64,000 bases of DNA from Acinetobacter sp. LoGeW2-3 (lineage in GTDB: Bacteria; Pseudomonadota; Gammaproteobacteria; Pseudomonadales; Moraxellaceae). Positions 44,370-53,070 of this stretch are shown piece after piece. The position numbers and the translations under genes were made by a program. A model generated the notes under the pieces. That model searched no databases. It had not been told where the DNA came from and saw only the letters and a list, made by a program, of their open reading frames with translations. Location: NCBI RefSeq assembly GCF_002688565.1, contig NZ_CP024011.1:1860001-1924000 (forward strand), read 5' to 3'. Position 1 is the first letter of the stretch. Every line of letters begins with the position of its first letter.

Positions 44370-46256
44370 TTAGTCATTTTCAAGGAATGAACGCAGGTGT
44401 TCAGAACGAGAAGGATGACGTAATTTACGCAATGCTTTCGCTTCAATCTGACGGATACGTTCACGAGTTACGTCGAACTGTTTACCTACTTCTTCCAAAG
44501 TATGATCCGTTGGCATATCGATACCGAAACGCATTTTCAGGACTTTCGCTTCACGTTCAGTCAAGTTTTCTAGGACTTCACGCGTCGCTTCTTTCAGACC
44601 TTCTGAAGTTGCAGCATCAACAGGAGAGGTGATGTTGCTGTCTTCAATGAAGTCACCCAAATGCGAATCTTCATCATCACCGATTGGAGTTTCCATCGAA
44701 ATCGGTTCTTTCGCGATTTTAAGTACTTTACGAACCTTCACTTCGTCCATTTCCAGACGTTCGCCCAGTTCTTCCGGAGTAGGTTCACGACCCATTTCCT
44801 GAAGTAATTGACGAGATACACGGTTGATCTTGTTAATCGTTTCGATCATGTGTACTGGAATACGGATGGTACGTGCCTGATCCGCGATTGAACGGGTAAT
44901 TGCCTGACGAATCCACCAGGTAGCATAAGTCGAGAACTTGTAACCACGACGGTATTCAAATTTATCAACCGCTTTCATCAGACCGATGTTACCTTCCTGA
45001 ATCAGATCCAGGAACTGCAAGCCACGGTTGGTGTATTTTTTCGCAATCGAAATTACCAGACGTAAGTTCGCTTCCACCATTTCTTTCTTGGCACGACGTG
45101 CTTTCGCTTCACCCACCGCCATACGTTTAGCGATGTCTTTGATGTCACGAACTTTCAGATCAAGCTCTTTTTCGATGTCGGCAATTTTTTGCTGGAATGC
45201 CAACACGTCAGGACGTACTTTTTCTAAATAGCCTTTTTGATCAGCAGGTGCTTTCGCGATTTGCTCATCCAACCAGGCTGGATTCGATTCCTGACCTGGG
45301 AAAGAAGTACGGAACTGGGTACGATCCATACGACCACGACGCACTGCATAACGCATCACTTCACGTTCTGCACCACGGATCTGGTCATGTGTGCCACGAA
45401 TCATTTCAGAAATGATATCGAACAGACGCGGTGTGAATTTGAACATCATGAACACAGTCGCCAAAGCTTGTAGTGCGTCTTCTGCTTCTTTGCTGTTGCG
45501 ACCATGCTTTTCGATTACAGCTTTGGTATTTTTCCAGGCATCTGACAGTTCAGCAAAACGCACTTTAGCGATTTCTGGATCTGGACCTGAGTCACCTTCA
45601 GAATCGTCATCACTGTCAGACTCTTCTTCATCTTCCTCATCATCCAGTTTTACATCTTTGGTTGACTTGGTCGTTGCTTCTTCGTCTTCTTCGATTTCAG
45701 CGACTTCTTCCAGTACTTCTGGAATTTCTTCATCTGATTCAGGGTCTAGGTAACCTGACAGAAGGTCAGCAAGGCGGCGTTCGCCCGCTTCATAATCTTT
45801 GTATTCTTGGAGTACAACTTCTACAGCATTCGGCCAGTAAGCAATTGAGTGAAGAACGTCACGGATCCCTTCTTCAATACGTTTCGCAATGCTGATTTCG
45901 CCTTCACGCGTTAACAGTTCAACGGTACCCATTTCACGCATATACATACGCACAGGGTCAGTTGTACGACCTGGCTCATTTTCTACAGATGCAAGTACTG
46001 CTGCAGCTTCTTCTTCTGCAACTTCATCGGCAGCTTCTGCAGTGTCCTCAAACATCGTATCATCAGATTCAGGCGCGCGATCATGTACCGGAATGCCGAC
46101 GTCATTCAGCATCTGAATGATATCTTCAATCTGTTCGCTTTCTGTGATCGAGTCTGGGAGATGATCGTTAACCTCAGCGAAGGTTAAATAACCTTGTTCT
46201 TTGCCTCGGCTAATCAGAGCCGCTACTTGTGAAGTAGGGGAAGTCATATCGCTCAT
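44370..46256 (-). CDS. rpoD: RNA polymerase primary sigma factor RpoD (sigma-70)
   Basis: Directs RNA polymerase to housekeeping promoters. It has 628 residues, close to E. coli (613). Region 1.1 is at about 1-80 and region 1.2 in [21 protein letters not shown] at about 101-121. A non-conserved region holds a very acidic stretch (about 185-235). Region 2 includes [20 protein letters not shown] and [17 protein letters not shown] at about 398-460, region 3 follows, and region 4.2 is [21 protein letters not shown] at about 594-614. It is complete. A candidate extended -10 promoter lies about 250 bp upstream. It is not in the usual rpsU-dnaG-rpoD order here, although the dnaG 3' end lies 17 kb away. 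Confidence 0.98.
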   Translation of the reverse strand: MSDMTSPTSQVAALISRGKEQGYLTFAEVNDHLPDSITESEQIEDIIQMLNDVGIPVHDRAPESDDTMFEDTAEAADEVAEEEAAAVLASVENEPGRTTDPVRMYMREMGTVELLTREGEISIAKRIEEGIRDVLHSIAYWPNAVEVVLQEYKDYEAGERRLADLLSGYLDPESDEEIPEVLEEVAEIEEDEEATTKSTKDVKLDDEEDEEESDSDDDSEGDSGPDPEIAKVRFAELSDAWKNTKAVIEKHGRNSKEAEDALQALATVFMMFKFTPRLFDIISEMIRGTHDQIRGAEREVMRYAVRRGRMDRTQFRTSFPGQESNPAWLDEQIAKAPADQKGYLEKVRPDVLAFQQKIADIEKELDLKVRDIKDIAKRMAVGEAKARRAKKEMVEANLRLVISIAKKYTNRGLQFLDLIQEGNIGLMKAVDKFEYRRGYKFSTYATWWIRQAITRSIADQARTIRIPVHMIETINKINRVSRQLLQEMGREPTPEELGERLEMDEVKVRKVLKIAKEPISMETPIGDDEDSHLGDFIEDSNITSPVDAATSEGLKEATREVLENLTEREAKVLKMRFGIDMPTDHTLEEVGKQFDVTRERIRQIEAKALRKLRHPSRSEHLRSFLEND

Positions 46257-46507
46257 CTTTGCTTACTCTTCGTTGAATCTGTGACAGTAAAAAATCGTAC
46301 AGTAATGCACGACTTAAGCTCATTAAATTTAGTGAATAGCCTACATATTTCATCAGAATATTCAGCAGTGAAGCTGTCTGATAAAATATTTAAAATGAAA
46401 TTCAGTAATTTAAGATGGGGATGAATTTGTTATTTTCAAGTCCAGCCCCGGCGTATCTGTAGTTGACCAAAAAATGTGTAGTCAAAAAACATAAGGACGC
46501 AGGGTGG

Positions 46508-46516
46508 ATTATATCA
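46508..46516 (-). promoter_or_regulatory. Extended -10 promoter, candidate rpoD promoter
   Basis: On the minus strand the sequence is TGATATAAT, a perfect extended -10 (TGn-TATAAT). No good -35 is present at 17 bp, as is common for this class. It implies a leader of about 245 nt. Confidence 0.5.
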
Positions 46517-46583
46517 TGCCACACAATGTACTTAGAAAAAAAGCCCTATTTACAAATTTAAAATACTAAAATTTAAATAAAAC

Positions 46584-46612
46584 TTGACAAGTTTTTTTAG
46601 GCAAGATAAATA
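46584..46612 (+). promoter_or_regulatory. Promoter of the small acidic protein gene
   Basis: A consensus TTGACA at 46584-46589, with a weak -10 (TAAATA) 17 bp downstream. It ends about 40 bp before the GTG start. Confidence 0.45.
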
Positions 46613-46654
46613 GCGCTCAGGACCCTTTACATTTTTCACAATGAGGTAGTTTTA

Positions 46655-46861
46655 GTGTCTTCTACAGATTTTGAACTAGATGATAACTACGGTGATGATG
46701 ATGTCAGCTTCGATGAGGCTTCTAGCAAGCTCAGCGCAAAAGAGTCGTTGGAAAAACGTCGTTTAATTGATGACTTGTTGACTCAACGCCGCCTTGAGCG
46801 CGAACTCAAAGATTTTGACTACGACTTCGACGATGACGATGACTTCGACGACGAAGATTAA
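46655..46861 (+). CDS. Small acidic protein (PA3496-like)
   Basis: Protein of 68 residues, strongly acidic: the last 16 residues are almost all Asp, Glu, Phe or Tyr (DYDFDDDDDFDDED), and the N-terminus is acidic too. The centre, SAKESLEKRRLIDDLLTQRRLERELKDF, is a charged amphipathic helix. The helix followed by an acidic end resembles small proteins grouped as the PA3496 family of putative envelope-integrity proteins; this is a tentative match from memory. The start is GTG with TGAGG eight bases upstream. It lies 72 bp before the UPF0149 gene on the same strand. Confidence 0.7.
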   Translation: MSSTDFELDDNYGDDDVSFDEASSKLSAKESLEKRRLIDDLLTQRRLERELKDFDYDFDDDDDFDDED

Positions 46862-46933
46862 GCAATTCGGATTTAGTGTGGCTTGAATAAATGCTATGCT
46901 AGGCCTTTCGGAATTTCTAAGTTTGGATATTAG

Positions 46934-47458
46934 ATGAGTGCTTTAGATTTAGACCTGTTGAGTGACTATCTGGATGGCGACCAAAATGAGTATGGTCTGG
47001 ATTTCGCAGCAACTCACGGTTTCCTGTGTGCGATTGCAGTAGGTCCGCAGTTTGACAAATGGCTGGATGAGCTTTTTGATAACAATCAGAAAAAAGTTCC
47101 AGCGGCAATCATCGAACAGGTTAAAGCATGGCTGGAGTCTATCCGTCAAAGTTTGGCCAATGAAGAAGGCATCACTTTCCCGTTTGCAATCGAGGAAGCG
47201 GATACCGAATCAAGTCTTGGTGACTGGAGCGTGGGCTTTGTTGATGCCATGTTCCTAAACGAAGAAGCATGGTTTGCAGAAGAATTTGAAGAACAACTGG
47301 TAGATTTAACCCTGCCAATCATGGTCTTCAGTGGAATTGATGAAGAAGACCCACAAATGGAAACTTTCCGTCGCAATGGCCAGTTAATGGACGAGCTTGC
47401 GGAAGAAATTCCAGAAAATCTGAATGAATTGTACCTGATGTATCACACACCAGATTAA
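46934..47458 (+). CDS. UPF0149 family protein (YecA/YgfB-like)
   Basis: Cytoplasmic, acidic protein of 174 residues. The UPF0149 domain is recognisable: YLDGDQNEYGLDFAATHGFLCAIAVGP at about 12-38, WSVGFVDAMFLNEEAW at about 96-111, and the C-terminal helix region MDELAEEIPENLNELYLMYH. It lacks a C-terminal SEC-C zinc motif, which YecA has, so it is closer to the domain-only forms. Its biochemical function is unsettled; YgfB affects antibiotic tolerance in Pseudomonas. A bidirectional terminator follows. Confidence 0.85.
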   Translation: MSALDLDLLSDYLDGDQNEYGLDFAATHGFLCAIAVGPQFDKWLDELFDNNQKKVPAAIIEQVKAWLESIRQSLANEEGITFPFAIEEADTESSLGDWSVGFVDAMFLNEEAWFAEEFEEQLVDLTLPIMVFSGIDEEDPQMETFRRNGQLMDELAEEIPENLNELYLMYHTPD

Positions 47459-47470
47459 TTCTCCCCAATA

Positions 47471-47497
47471 AAAAAAGCACCTTCGGGTGCTTTTTTT
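47471..47497 (+). terminator. Bidirectional terminator with TTCG loop
   Basis: AAAAAAGCACC pairs with GGTGCTTTTTT around a TTCG tetraloop, between converging genes. Confidence 0.87.
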
Positions 47498-47538
47498 ATC
47501 TCTGCTTTTTATATTAAGTGCTTTGACCTAAACAGCGA

Positions 47539-47976
47539 TTACTTCGCCTGCTTTTTAGCTTCCGGACCTTTAAGCGCACTTTTGCTCATCCAGCCGAAAC
47601 ATAAGGCAAGAACAACATATTGAATCGCTAAACCTAGTAGTAATACGATGACCCAGATGCCGACAGGTAAAGATTCCAGCATATCGAGGATGATTTCCCG
47701 TTCTTCTGAAATACCTAATATAGATAGGGATAGGATCAGGCTAATCAGTACGCTAATACCGATACAGCCCCACACTAACTGTTTTTTCTCGGTAGCAGTT
47801 GGCAGGCGCTGCTGATCTTGAACAAATTTGATTGCTGCTGCCGTACCTGCACCGAATAATGCCGGAATAGCTATACTGCTGCCTGGTAGGTCGATAAATA
47901 TACTTAATCCGGCAACAATCAGAATTGCGACCAGATAAACCATGGTGAAATAGCCTAAATATTTTTTAATCATCAT
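47539..47976 (-). CDS. ABZJ_00895 family membrane protein
   Basis: Protein of 145 residues with four predicted membrane segments (about 8-27, 33-50, 68-90, 105-125). It matches the small Acinetobacter family named ABZJ_00895, recognised by IKFVQDQQRLPTATEKKQLVWGCIGIS at about 49-75: a charged cytoplasmic loop followed by helix 3. The function is unknown. A second, diverged copy lies 184 bp upstream on the same strand. The C-terminus is short and Lys-rich. Confidence 0.82.
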   Translation of the reverse strand: MMIKKYLGYFTMVYLVAILIVAGLSIFIDLPGSSIAIPALFGAGTAAAIKFVQDQQRLPTATEKKQLVWGCIGISVLISLILSLSILGISEEREIILDMLESLPVGIWVIVLLLGLAIQYVVLALCFGWMSKSALKGPEAKKQAK

Positions 47977-48159
47977 TCTTATCTCGAGTATGGTTTTTAT
48001 TTTTGTTGCTTGTATGGTGAAGAAAGAGAAATGCTATACCAGCAAGTTTCCTTATTTTAATAATTTGATTAAATATTAATCAATATAAATAATTGAAAAT
48101 ATGAAGAATGTCACGTGAAGCATGAAGGGTTCACGTGACTTAGTTGAACTACACTGAAT

Positions 48160-48582
48160 TTAAGCGTGTTTCTTTGGCAGTTTATCCAGGCTATAGCGGC
48201 TATAACCCTGATAGGCAATATGGAACAGGCCAGCATGTAAGGCAATCAAGGCAGCGACAATGAAGGAATTCGGACCGCGACCAGTATAGTTTATCCGGCG
48301 CAGAATCTCTTCAGTATAAGGATGCAACCAGATCATCACAAAGATAAAAATAAAGCCGAGGGTCATAGCGATAATGGTAGAACCCCAGACCAGTGTCTTC
48401 TTCTCTTCGGGAGTAGGTAAGCGCAATTCCTGATGTACAAAATGCCGAGCACTCAAGAAAGCCGCTGCAATGAGAGCAGGGATGAAGATAATGGCACCGA
48501 GGTTTAACCAGTACACAATCATACCAACCAAAACCAGCAAGGCAAAATAAACGGCTGCAAAATATTTAAGATAATGCGACAT
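48160..48582 (-). CDS. ABZJ_00895 family membrane protein, second copy
   Basis: Protein of 140 residues with four membrane segments, built like its neighbour. The loop signature is SARHFVHQELRLPTPEEKKTLVWGSTIIA at about 44-72, sharing LPTxxEKKxLVWG with the first copy while most other positions differ. Unknown function. The two genes look like an old tandem duplication. A dedA gene lies 29 bp upstream on the same strand, so this copy is probably co-transcribed with it. Confidence 0.82.
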   Translation of the reverse strand: MSHYLKYFAAVYFALLVLVGMIVYWLNLGAIIFIPALIAAAFLSARHFVHQELRLPTPEEKKTLVWGSTIIAMTLGFIFIFVMIWLHPYTEEILRRINYTGRGPNSFIVAALIALHAGLFHIAYQGYSRYSLDKLPKKHA

Positions 48583-48611
48583 CGTTTTAGCCTCCTAAAC
48601 AGGACTTATGT

Positions 48612-49229
48612 TCAGGATGGACGATTTTTGCGCTGATGTCTACGGTAGAGTACCCAGCCGATAATAATCGCTACAATTGCAATAATGATGTAACTGACCT
48701 TACTAAAAATCTGGTGCATCAGTTCCTGATTTTCACCAAAATAAAATCCGACACAAGCCAGGAAAGTGGTCCAGATTATTGTTCCCAAGCTGCTATAGAA
48801 CATGAATTTCCAGAAAGGCATACGGCTCATTCCCGCAGGAATACTGATTAGAGAACGAACTGCTGGAATCATACGTCCAGCAAAAACAATACGATGGCCA
48901 TACTGCTCGAACCATTCTAAGGATTTCTTCACATCATCAGATTTAATAAATAGATACTTACCATAGCGGTCGACAAATCTGAAAATCGATTCGTGGCTAA
49001 ATTTATAACCAATCCAATAGAGTAAGGCGGCAGCAACCAGAGAACCAATACAGCCAGCAACGATTACACCAACCAGTATTAATTGGCCTTGGGAAGCGGA
49101 ATAGCCCGCAGAGGGCATGATGATTTCAGAGGGAATAGGAGGGAAGACATTGTCGAGGAACATGAGCAGGGCAATGCCCCAATAGCCCAGCTGTTCCATA
49201 ATAGAAATAATCCATTCAGTCAGATTCAT
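48612..49229 (-). CDS. DedA family inner-membrane protein
   Basis: Protein of 205 residues of the DedA/VTT family, linked to lipid-carrier recycling and membrane homeostasis. Motifs: FLDNVFPPIPSEIIMPSAGYSA at about 24-45, where the acidic residue and Pro are conserved, and FAGRMIPAVRSLISIPAGMSRMPFWKF at about 115-141 with the conserved Arg pair and Gly. It has about five hydrophobic segments and a basic C-terminus (YRRHQRKNRP). Some DedA proteins export undecaprenyl phosphate; which subgroup this belongs to is not clear. Confidence 0.92.
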   Translation of the reverse strand: MNLTEWIISIMEQLGYWGIALLMFLDNVFPPIPSEIIMPSAGYSASQGQLILVGVIVAGCIGSLVAAALLYWIGYKFSHESIFRFVDRYGKYLFIKSDDVKKSLEWFEQYGHRIVFAGRMIPAVRSLISIPAGMSRMPFWKFMFYSSLGTIIWTTFLACVGFYFGENQELMHQIFSKVSYIIIAIVAIIIGWVLYRRHQRKNRPS

Positions 49230-49326
49230 AAGCAGCAGTTGATTGAAAATACTGCTTTTATCCTACGGAGTATTCCAGAATGGGTAAAGTATATAAATTG
49301 TACATGACTATTATTAACAATGCACA

Positions 49327-49605
49327 TTAGCTATGCGTGAGGGTATAGATATAAACTCGACGTAGCAGATAGGCACTTAATACTGGCAATATACTTAATA
49401 ATAAGAATTGAACGATACCAGTGTTGATATGATAGCCAATAAATAGCGCCAAGATCGCGCCAATGACAGTTCCCAGTACAACAATAAAAAGATGTGATTC
49501 ATGTTCTAGCTGTTCCATGACTTCAACAGTCTGCTGCACTTTTACTGGTTCCTTGCGTTGAAATTGAACAATATTATCTTGATATTTTGCGTAGGATTTC
49601 GCCAT
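49327..49605 (-). CDS. Hypothetical two-helix membrane protein
   Basis: Protein of 92 residues, not recognised. The N-terminal 38 residues are polar and helical (MAKSYAKYQDNIVQFQRKEPVK), followed by two membrane helices (about 40-58 and 64-82) with a short turn (NTGI). The layout resembles small inner-membrane proteins with an N-terminal cytoplasmic region, such as YqjD/ElaB-like or DUF3618-like types, but no motif secures this. An AAAAGGAACAC-type ribosome site precedes the ATG. It lies 97 bp upstream of dedA on the same strand. Confidence 0.62.
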   Translation of the reverse strand: MAKSYAKYQDNIVQFQRKEPVKVQQTVEVMEQLEHESHLFIVVLGTVIGAILALFIGYHINTGIVQFLLLSILPVLSAYLLRRVYIYTLTHS

Positions 49606-49760
49606 TTTGTGTTCCTTTTCATATAAAAAATATATTTAGTAATTAAACACTTAGGTGGAAAAAATTATTACTGTATATAGATTATCAAGACTTTTTATTT
49701 TTAAACGGGATTCTTGGTAAAAGCGTGTTGATATTTTTATTTCGATTGTGAAGTTTATGT

Positions 49761-49788
49761 AAAAAAAAGCCCTCAAATGAGGGCTTTT
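49761..49788 (-). terminator. Terminator after trhO
   Basis: AAAAGCCCTC pairs with GAGGGCTTTT around AAAT. The minus-strand T run has eight bases. Confidence 0.84.
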
Positions 49789-49812
49789 ATACATCTAGTT
49801 ACATTCAATGCA

Positions 49813-50745
49813 TTATAGACGTTTACGTTTTGCAGCCAGAATTTGTGATTGACGCATACGGAAACCTTCTTTTTGCTTCTCAGTCGTCTTGTCGATGCAA
49901 TATACGCAAGATACACCATGCTCATAGCTTGGTAATGCTGCTTCTTCAGGTGTCAGTGGCCAGCCACATGCGTGACATTTGGTATTTTGACCTTCTTCCA
50001 TACCGTGAGTGACAGCAGTACGGCCATCAAATACGAAACATTCCCCTTCCCATAGGCTTTCTTCTGGTGGAGTTTCTTCCAGGTATTTCAGAATACCGCC
50101 TTTCAGGTGATAAACCTCAGTAAAGCCTTCTTGAAGTAGTAGCGATGTTGATTTTTCACAGCGAATACCACCAGTACAGAACATAGCAATTTTCTTGTCT
50201 TTGTGTTGTTCCAGATTTTGCTTCACATATTCCGGGAATTCGCGGAAAGTTTCAGTTTTCGGGTCAATCGCACCTTTGAAGGTACCTGCTTTGTATTCGT
50301 AGTCATTACGGGTATCGACCAGAATTACATCATCACGTGCAATCAGTTCGTTCCATTCTTTAGGATCAAGGTAGTGACCAACTAGATCACGTGGCTTAAC
50401 AGGTACACCTAAAGTCACGATTTCTTTTTTCAGTTTGATCTTCATTTTACGGAATGGTTTGTCAGAGCTGTGAGACTCTTTGTATTCCATTTCGTTGAAG
50501 CCTTCATCCAGAAGGAACTGATGTACTTTGTCGATGGCTTCACGGTTACCGGCAACGGTTCCGTTAATGCCTTCGCCTGCCACAATTAGAGTACCGCAAA
50601 GGTTGATGGTTTTTACCAGGTCAAGAAGACGTTGTTGCAGACCCTCAGGATCTTGAACTTCTTTGAATTGATAAAGTGCGGCAACAACCCAACCAGTCGT
50701 CGCTTGCTGTTCTACAGGTGCAAGCTGTTCTACAGTAGCGTTCAT
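49813..50745 (-). CDS. trhO: tRNA uridine-34 5-hydroxylase TrhO (rhodanese family)
   Basis: Hydroxylates wobble uridine on the way to 5-carboxymethoxyuridine (cmo5U) in tRNA, using oxygen. About 310 residues. The N-terminal acylphosphatase-like domain has GTLIVAGEGINGTVAGN at about 34-50. The rhodanese domain has DTRNDYEYKAGTFKGAI and the catalytic-Cys loop FCTGGIRCEKST at about 184-195. A C-terminal Cys-rich part (CHACGW...CVYC) follows. ATG 50745 has GGAGT nearby and begins MNATVEQLAP; the longer in-frame extension upstream is rejected as non-conserved. Confidence 0.93.
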   Translation of the reverse strand: MNATVEQLAPVEQQATTGWVVAALYQFKEVQDPEGLQQRLLDLVKTINLCGTLIVAGEGINGTVAGNREAIDKVHQFLLDEGFNEMEYKESHSSDKPFRKMKIKLKKEIVTLGVPVKPRDLVGHYLDPKEWNELIARDDVILVDTRNDYEYKAGTFKGAIDPKTETFREFPEYVKQNLEQHKDKKIAMFCTGGIRCEKSTSLLLQEGFTEVYHLKGGILKYLEETPPEESLWEGECFVFDGRTAVTHGMEEGQNTKCHACGWPLTPEEAALPSYEHGVSCVYCIDKTTEKQKEGFRMRQSQILAAKRKRL

Positions 50746-50933
50746 GGAATACTCCAACGTAGCATGATATTTGAAAGGCGCACATTTTAGCGTGATTTGC
50801 ATGATTATGCGAGTAAAACCCATAGCATTTATATGGACTTCAATTCATGCAGGAGAGCGTGTATAGTCTTGCCCGACCCGGTATTATTGCAGACCTACCT
50901 GTGCTGAATTGATCAGCAATGTTGGAGTAAGTT

Positions 50934-51422
50934 TTGAGTTTAGATCGTCGTATTGCATCTTTAACCCCATGTGCAGGGCGTTGCTCGACCGTATTTGGTG
51001 ATGCGGTATGTCGTGGTTGTCGCCGTTTTAACCATGAAGTGATTCAGTGGAATACTTATACAGCCGAACAGCATACCGCGGTATGGCAACGACTGGATGC
51101 ACAGCTTGATCAGATTTTAGTCCCAATGCTACCACTGGCAGATGTAGCACATGTCGAAAAATTCGTATTGTCCAAGCGAGTGCGTTTGCGTAATGATGCC
51201 AGCAAAGGTCGTAAGCTCTACCATGCATTAAAACTGTGTGAAAAAAATCGTCACTTCACTGATGAAAGTGGCTTGGGTATTCATTACAAACAGGTGCGTC
51301 CGATCTGGGATGAGTTTGAACGTCGGGTACTAGCACTCGCCAAAGCCAGTTATGATTTGGCATTCCTGCGTGCCGATGGCATCAGCCAACATTTGATTCA
51401 GATGGAAGAAGAGGACGAATAA
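50934..51422 (+). CDS. DUF1289 family protein
   Basis: Protein of 162 residues. The N-terminus holds the DUF1289 Cys motif CAGRCSTVFGDAVCRGCRR (about residues 13-31), four Cys spaced as a small metal-binding or Fe-S-type knuckle, followed by FNHEVIQWNTYTAEQH. The rest (about 50-160) is helical and not family-typical. DUF1289 proteins are usually about 60-80 residues, so this is an extended form. The start is TTG with GGAG upstream. The last codons and stop lie inside an intrinsic terminator hairpin. Function unknown. Confidence 0.85.
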   Translation: MSLDRRIASLTPCAGRCSTVFGDAVCRGCRRFNHEVIQWNTYTAEQHTAVWQRLDAQLDQILVPMLPLADVAHVEKFVLSKRVRLRNDASKGRKLYHALKLCEKNRHFTDESGLGIHYKQVRPIWDEFERRVLALAKASYDLAFLRADGISQHLIQMEEEDE

Positions 51423-51435
51423 GTCCTCTTTTTTT
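51409..51435 (+). terminator. Intrinsic terminator overlapping the DUF1289 stop codon
   Basis: AAGAGGAC (51409-51416) pairs with GTCCTCTT (51423-51430), followed by a T run to 51435. The TAA stop (51420-51422) lies in the six-base loop, so the left arm encodes the C-terminal Glu-Glu-Asp. Confidence 0.83.
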
Positions 51436-51465
51436 ATACTCGAAATTTAGGCAAGGAGAGATTAG

Positions 51466-52077
51466 GTGAATATTACAGAATATCTGCTGTACTGTCTGGC
51501 GGTAGTCATAATGATCGCGACACCGGGACCTGTGATGCTCCTCGTTGCCAGTGCAGGACTGAAAGGTGGCTATAAGCATGCCTTGCAGACCATTTTCGGG
51601 ACTAACTTTGCCTCACTCGTTCTGATTGCCTTATCCATTCTTAGCCTAAAAGGCCTTTTGGTTGTTAATGAAAACTGGTTGAATAGCATCAAATTGCTTG
51701 GCTGTCTGTATATTACCTGGTTAGGCATTCAGATTTTTCGGGAAGTCTGGCAGGGGCAGGGAGTAACTGGACCGCAACGCTTGCAGCCAGTGCAGGGTGG
51801 CTTCCGAACAGGGTTTCTGGTAGGGATTTCCAATCCCAAAGATATTATTTTCTTTGCGGCATTTTTTCCGCAATTTATTGGTATTAGCCCAAATCTTGAT
51901 CTAAGTCTGGTCATTCTAACGACCAGTTGGATTATTCTAGATTTTCTAACGCTATCACTGGTCTATCTAGGATTTCAGAGATTATCTCGTTCTCAGATTT
52001 ATCCGCACTTGCTTGGGTTGTGTGGTTTGATCTTGCTTCTGGTTGCGCTGTACGGGATTTATTCTGTTCTTATTTGA
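51466..52077 (+). CDS. LysE/RhtB family amino acid exporter
   Basis: Inner-membrane exporter of 203 residues with about six hydrophobic segments. The N-terminus YCLAVVIMIATPGPVMLLVASAGLKGGYK at about 7-35 has the TPGP motif of the LysE/RhtB family. GTNFASLVLIALSIL and FRTGFLVGISNPKDIIFFAAFFPQF (the conserved NPK in helix 4) are typical. The start is GTG with AAGGAGAG upstream. Such proteins export lysine, threonine, homoserine or other amino acids; which one is unknown. It converges on ribB across a bidirectional terminator. Confidence 0.9.
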   Translation: MNITEYLLYCLAVVIMIATPGPVMLLVASAGLKGGYKHALQTIFGTNFASLVLIALSILSLKGLLVVNENWLNSIKLLGCLYITWLGIQIFREVWQGQGVTGPQRLQPVQGGFRTGFLVGISNPKDIIFFAAFFPQFIGISPNLDLSLVILTTSWIILDFLTLSLVYLGFQRLSRSQIYPHLLGLCGLILLLVALYGIYSVLI

Positions 52078-52095
52078 ATCAAAATACTGAACATA

Positions 52096-52126
52096 AAAAA
52101 ATCCCGATCTTAAATCGGGATTTTTA
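52096..52126 (+). terminator. Bidirectional terminator between lysE-like gene and ribB
   Basis: AAATCCCGAT pairs with ATCGGGATTT around CTTAA, with A and T runs outside the stem. Confidence 0.86.
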
Positions 52127-52136
52127 TCTTTATGTG

Positions 52137-52796
52137 TTAGATATTGTGTTGTTGACGGTAATGCACCAGTTCATCAATAGTGATCACAGTCAGTTGATGT
52201 GTCTGTGCATATGACAGCACCTGAATGCCAGAAGCCATAGTGCCATCCGGATTGGTCAGCTCACACAGTACGCCAGCAGGTTTTAAACCCGCCAGACGAG
52301 CAAGGTCAATGGTACCTTCGGTATGACCACGACGGGTCAGCACACCACCTTCACGGGCACGTAACGGAAATACATGGCCCGGACGGTTCAGGTCACTGGC
52401 AACAGCGCCATCTTTAATTGCTGCTTTAATTGTAGTCGTGCGGTCTTTGGCAGAAACACCAGTGGTCACACCTTCGGCAGCTTCGATAGTTACGGTAAAT
52501 GCAGTTTTAAAGTGACTTGAGTTGTCTGCCACCATTGGTGGTAGTTCTAAGTGATCCGCCAGCTCATTGGTCAAGCATAAGCATACGATACCTGAACCAT
52601 CGCGAATCATGCGGGCCATGGTTTCTACAGTCAGAGTCTCTGCTGCAATAATCAGATCCACTTCATTTTCACGGTCAAAATCATCCATGACTAGGACGGG
52701 TTTGCCTTGGCGGATGTCGTTAAGAGCCTGAAGGATGCGTTGTTCAGCAGGTGCGAGTGCAGAAAAGAAAATTTCGGGTTGAATCAAACTGGACAT
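52137..52796 (-). CDS. ribB: 3,4-dihydroxy-2-butanone 4-phosphate synthase RibB
   Basis: Converts ribulose 5-phosphate to the four-carbon precursor of riboflavin. It has about 219 residues, a stand-alone enzyme without the GTP cyclohydrolase II domain of RibBA fusions. The metal/substrate-binding acidic loop is [20 protein letters not shown] at about 34-53. The second site is [18 protein letters not shown] at about 150-167, containing the catalytic His-x-Glu. ATG 52796 starts [12 protein letters not shown]; a GTG four codons upstream is possible. It is controlled by the FMN riboswitch immediately upstream. In gamma-proteobacteria the riboswitch-linked ribB copy is regulated separately from the rib operon. 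Confidence 0.95.
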   Translation of the reverse strand: MSSLIQPEIFFSALAPAEQRILQALNDIRQGKPVLVMDDFDRENEVDLIIAAETLTVETMARMIRDGSGIVCLCLTNELADHLELPPMVADNSSHFKTAFTVTIEAAEGVTTGVSAKDRTTTIKAAIKDGAVASDLNRPGHVFPLRAREGGVLTRRGHTEGTIDLARLAGLKPAGVLCELTNPDGTMASGIQVLSYAQTHQLTVITIDELVHYRQQHNI

Positions 52797-52902
52797 TGAA
52801 ACGCTCACGTAAAGTAAAAGTACGATTGAACATTTCAGGACATAGTGAAAATAGGCTTATGGCAAAACAGTTTTATGCTTCACATAAAACATGCTGTACT
52901 GC

Positions 52903-53060
52903 TTTCGTCTTCTTTCATCCGGACTATACCGTCGGCTCTGGAGTCTCACCAGATCTGCAGATCAATCGAAATTGACTGCTCGTGGGCTGATTCAAGTCTT
53001 ACTAGTAAGATTTGAAATTACCACCGGTGGGGAATCACACCCCGCCCTGAAGCGATGTAG
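52903..53060 (-). promoter_or_regulatory. FMN riboswitch (RFN element) upstream of ribB
   Basis: On the minus strand the conserved RFN blocks appear in order: CAGGGCGGGGTG and ATTCCCCACCGGTGGT; AGCCCACGAGC; then GAGCCGACGGTATAGTC and CCGGATGAAAGAAG. These are the junctional sequences that form the six-stem FMN aptamer. The aptamer ends about 105 bases before the ribB start, leaving room for an expression platform. FMN binding would switch off ribB. A TATAAT (minus strand, 53065-53070) just upstream fits a start of transcription at the aptamer's 5' edge. Confidence 0.93.
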
Positions 53061-53064
53061 GATC

Positions 53065-53070
53065 ATTATA
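53065..53070 (-). promoter_or_regulatory. -10 element for the ribB riboswitch transcript
   Basis: The minus strand reads TATAAT, about eight bases before the first conserved aptamer bases. No clear -35 accompanies it. Confidence 0.5.

Larger units (their letters stand above)
46257..46654. other. Divergent rpoD / small acidic gene intergenic region, 398 bp
   Basis: Non-coding region with promoters in both directions, listed separately. It also contains a stem TTGAC/GTCAA around a loop (about 46462-46484) within the rpoD leader. No coding sequence found. Confidence 0.5.

Noticed and set aside
45391..45753. Ser-rich 120-codon plus-strand frame inside rpoD
   Set aside because: It is the antisense of the acidic rpoD segment (Glu/Asp codons read as Ser); rpoD is unambiguous.
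45600..45760. Acidic low-complexity tract in RpoD as an unusual insertion
   Set aside because: E. coli sigma-70 has a comparable acidic tract in its non-conserved region; ordinary for the family.
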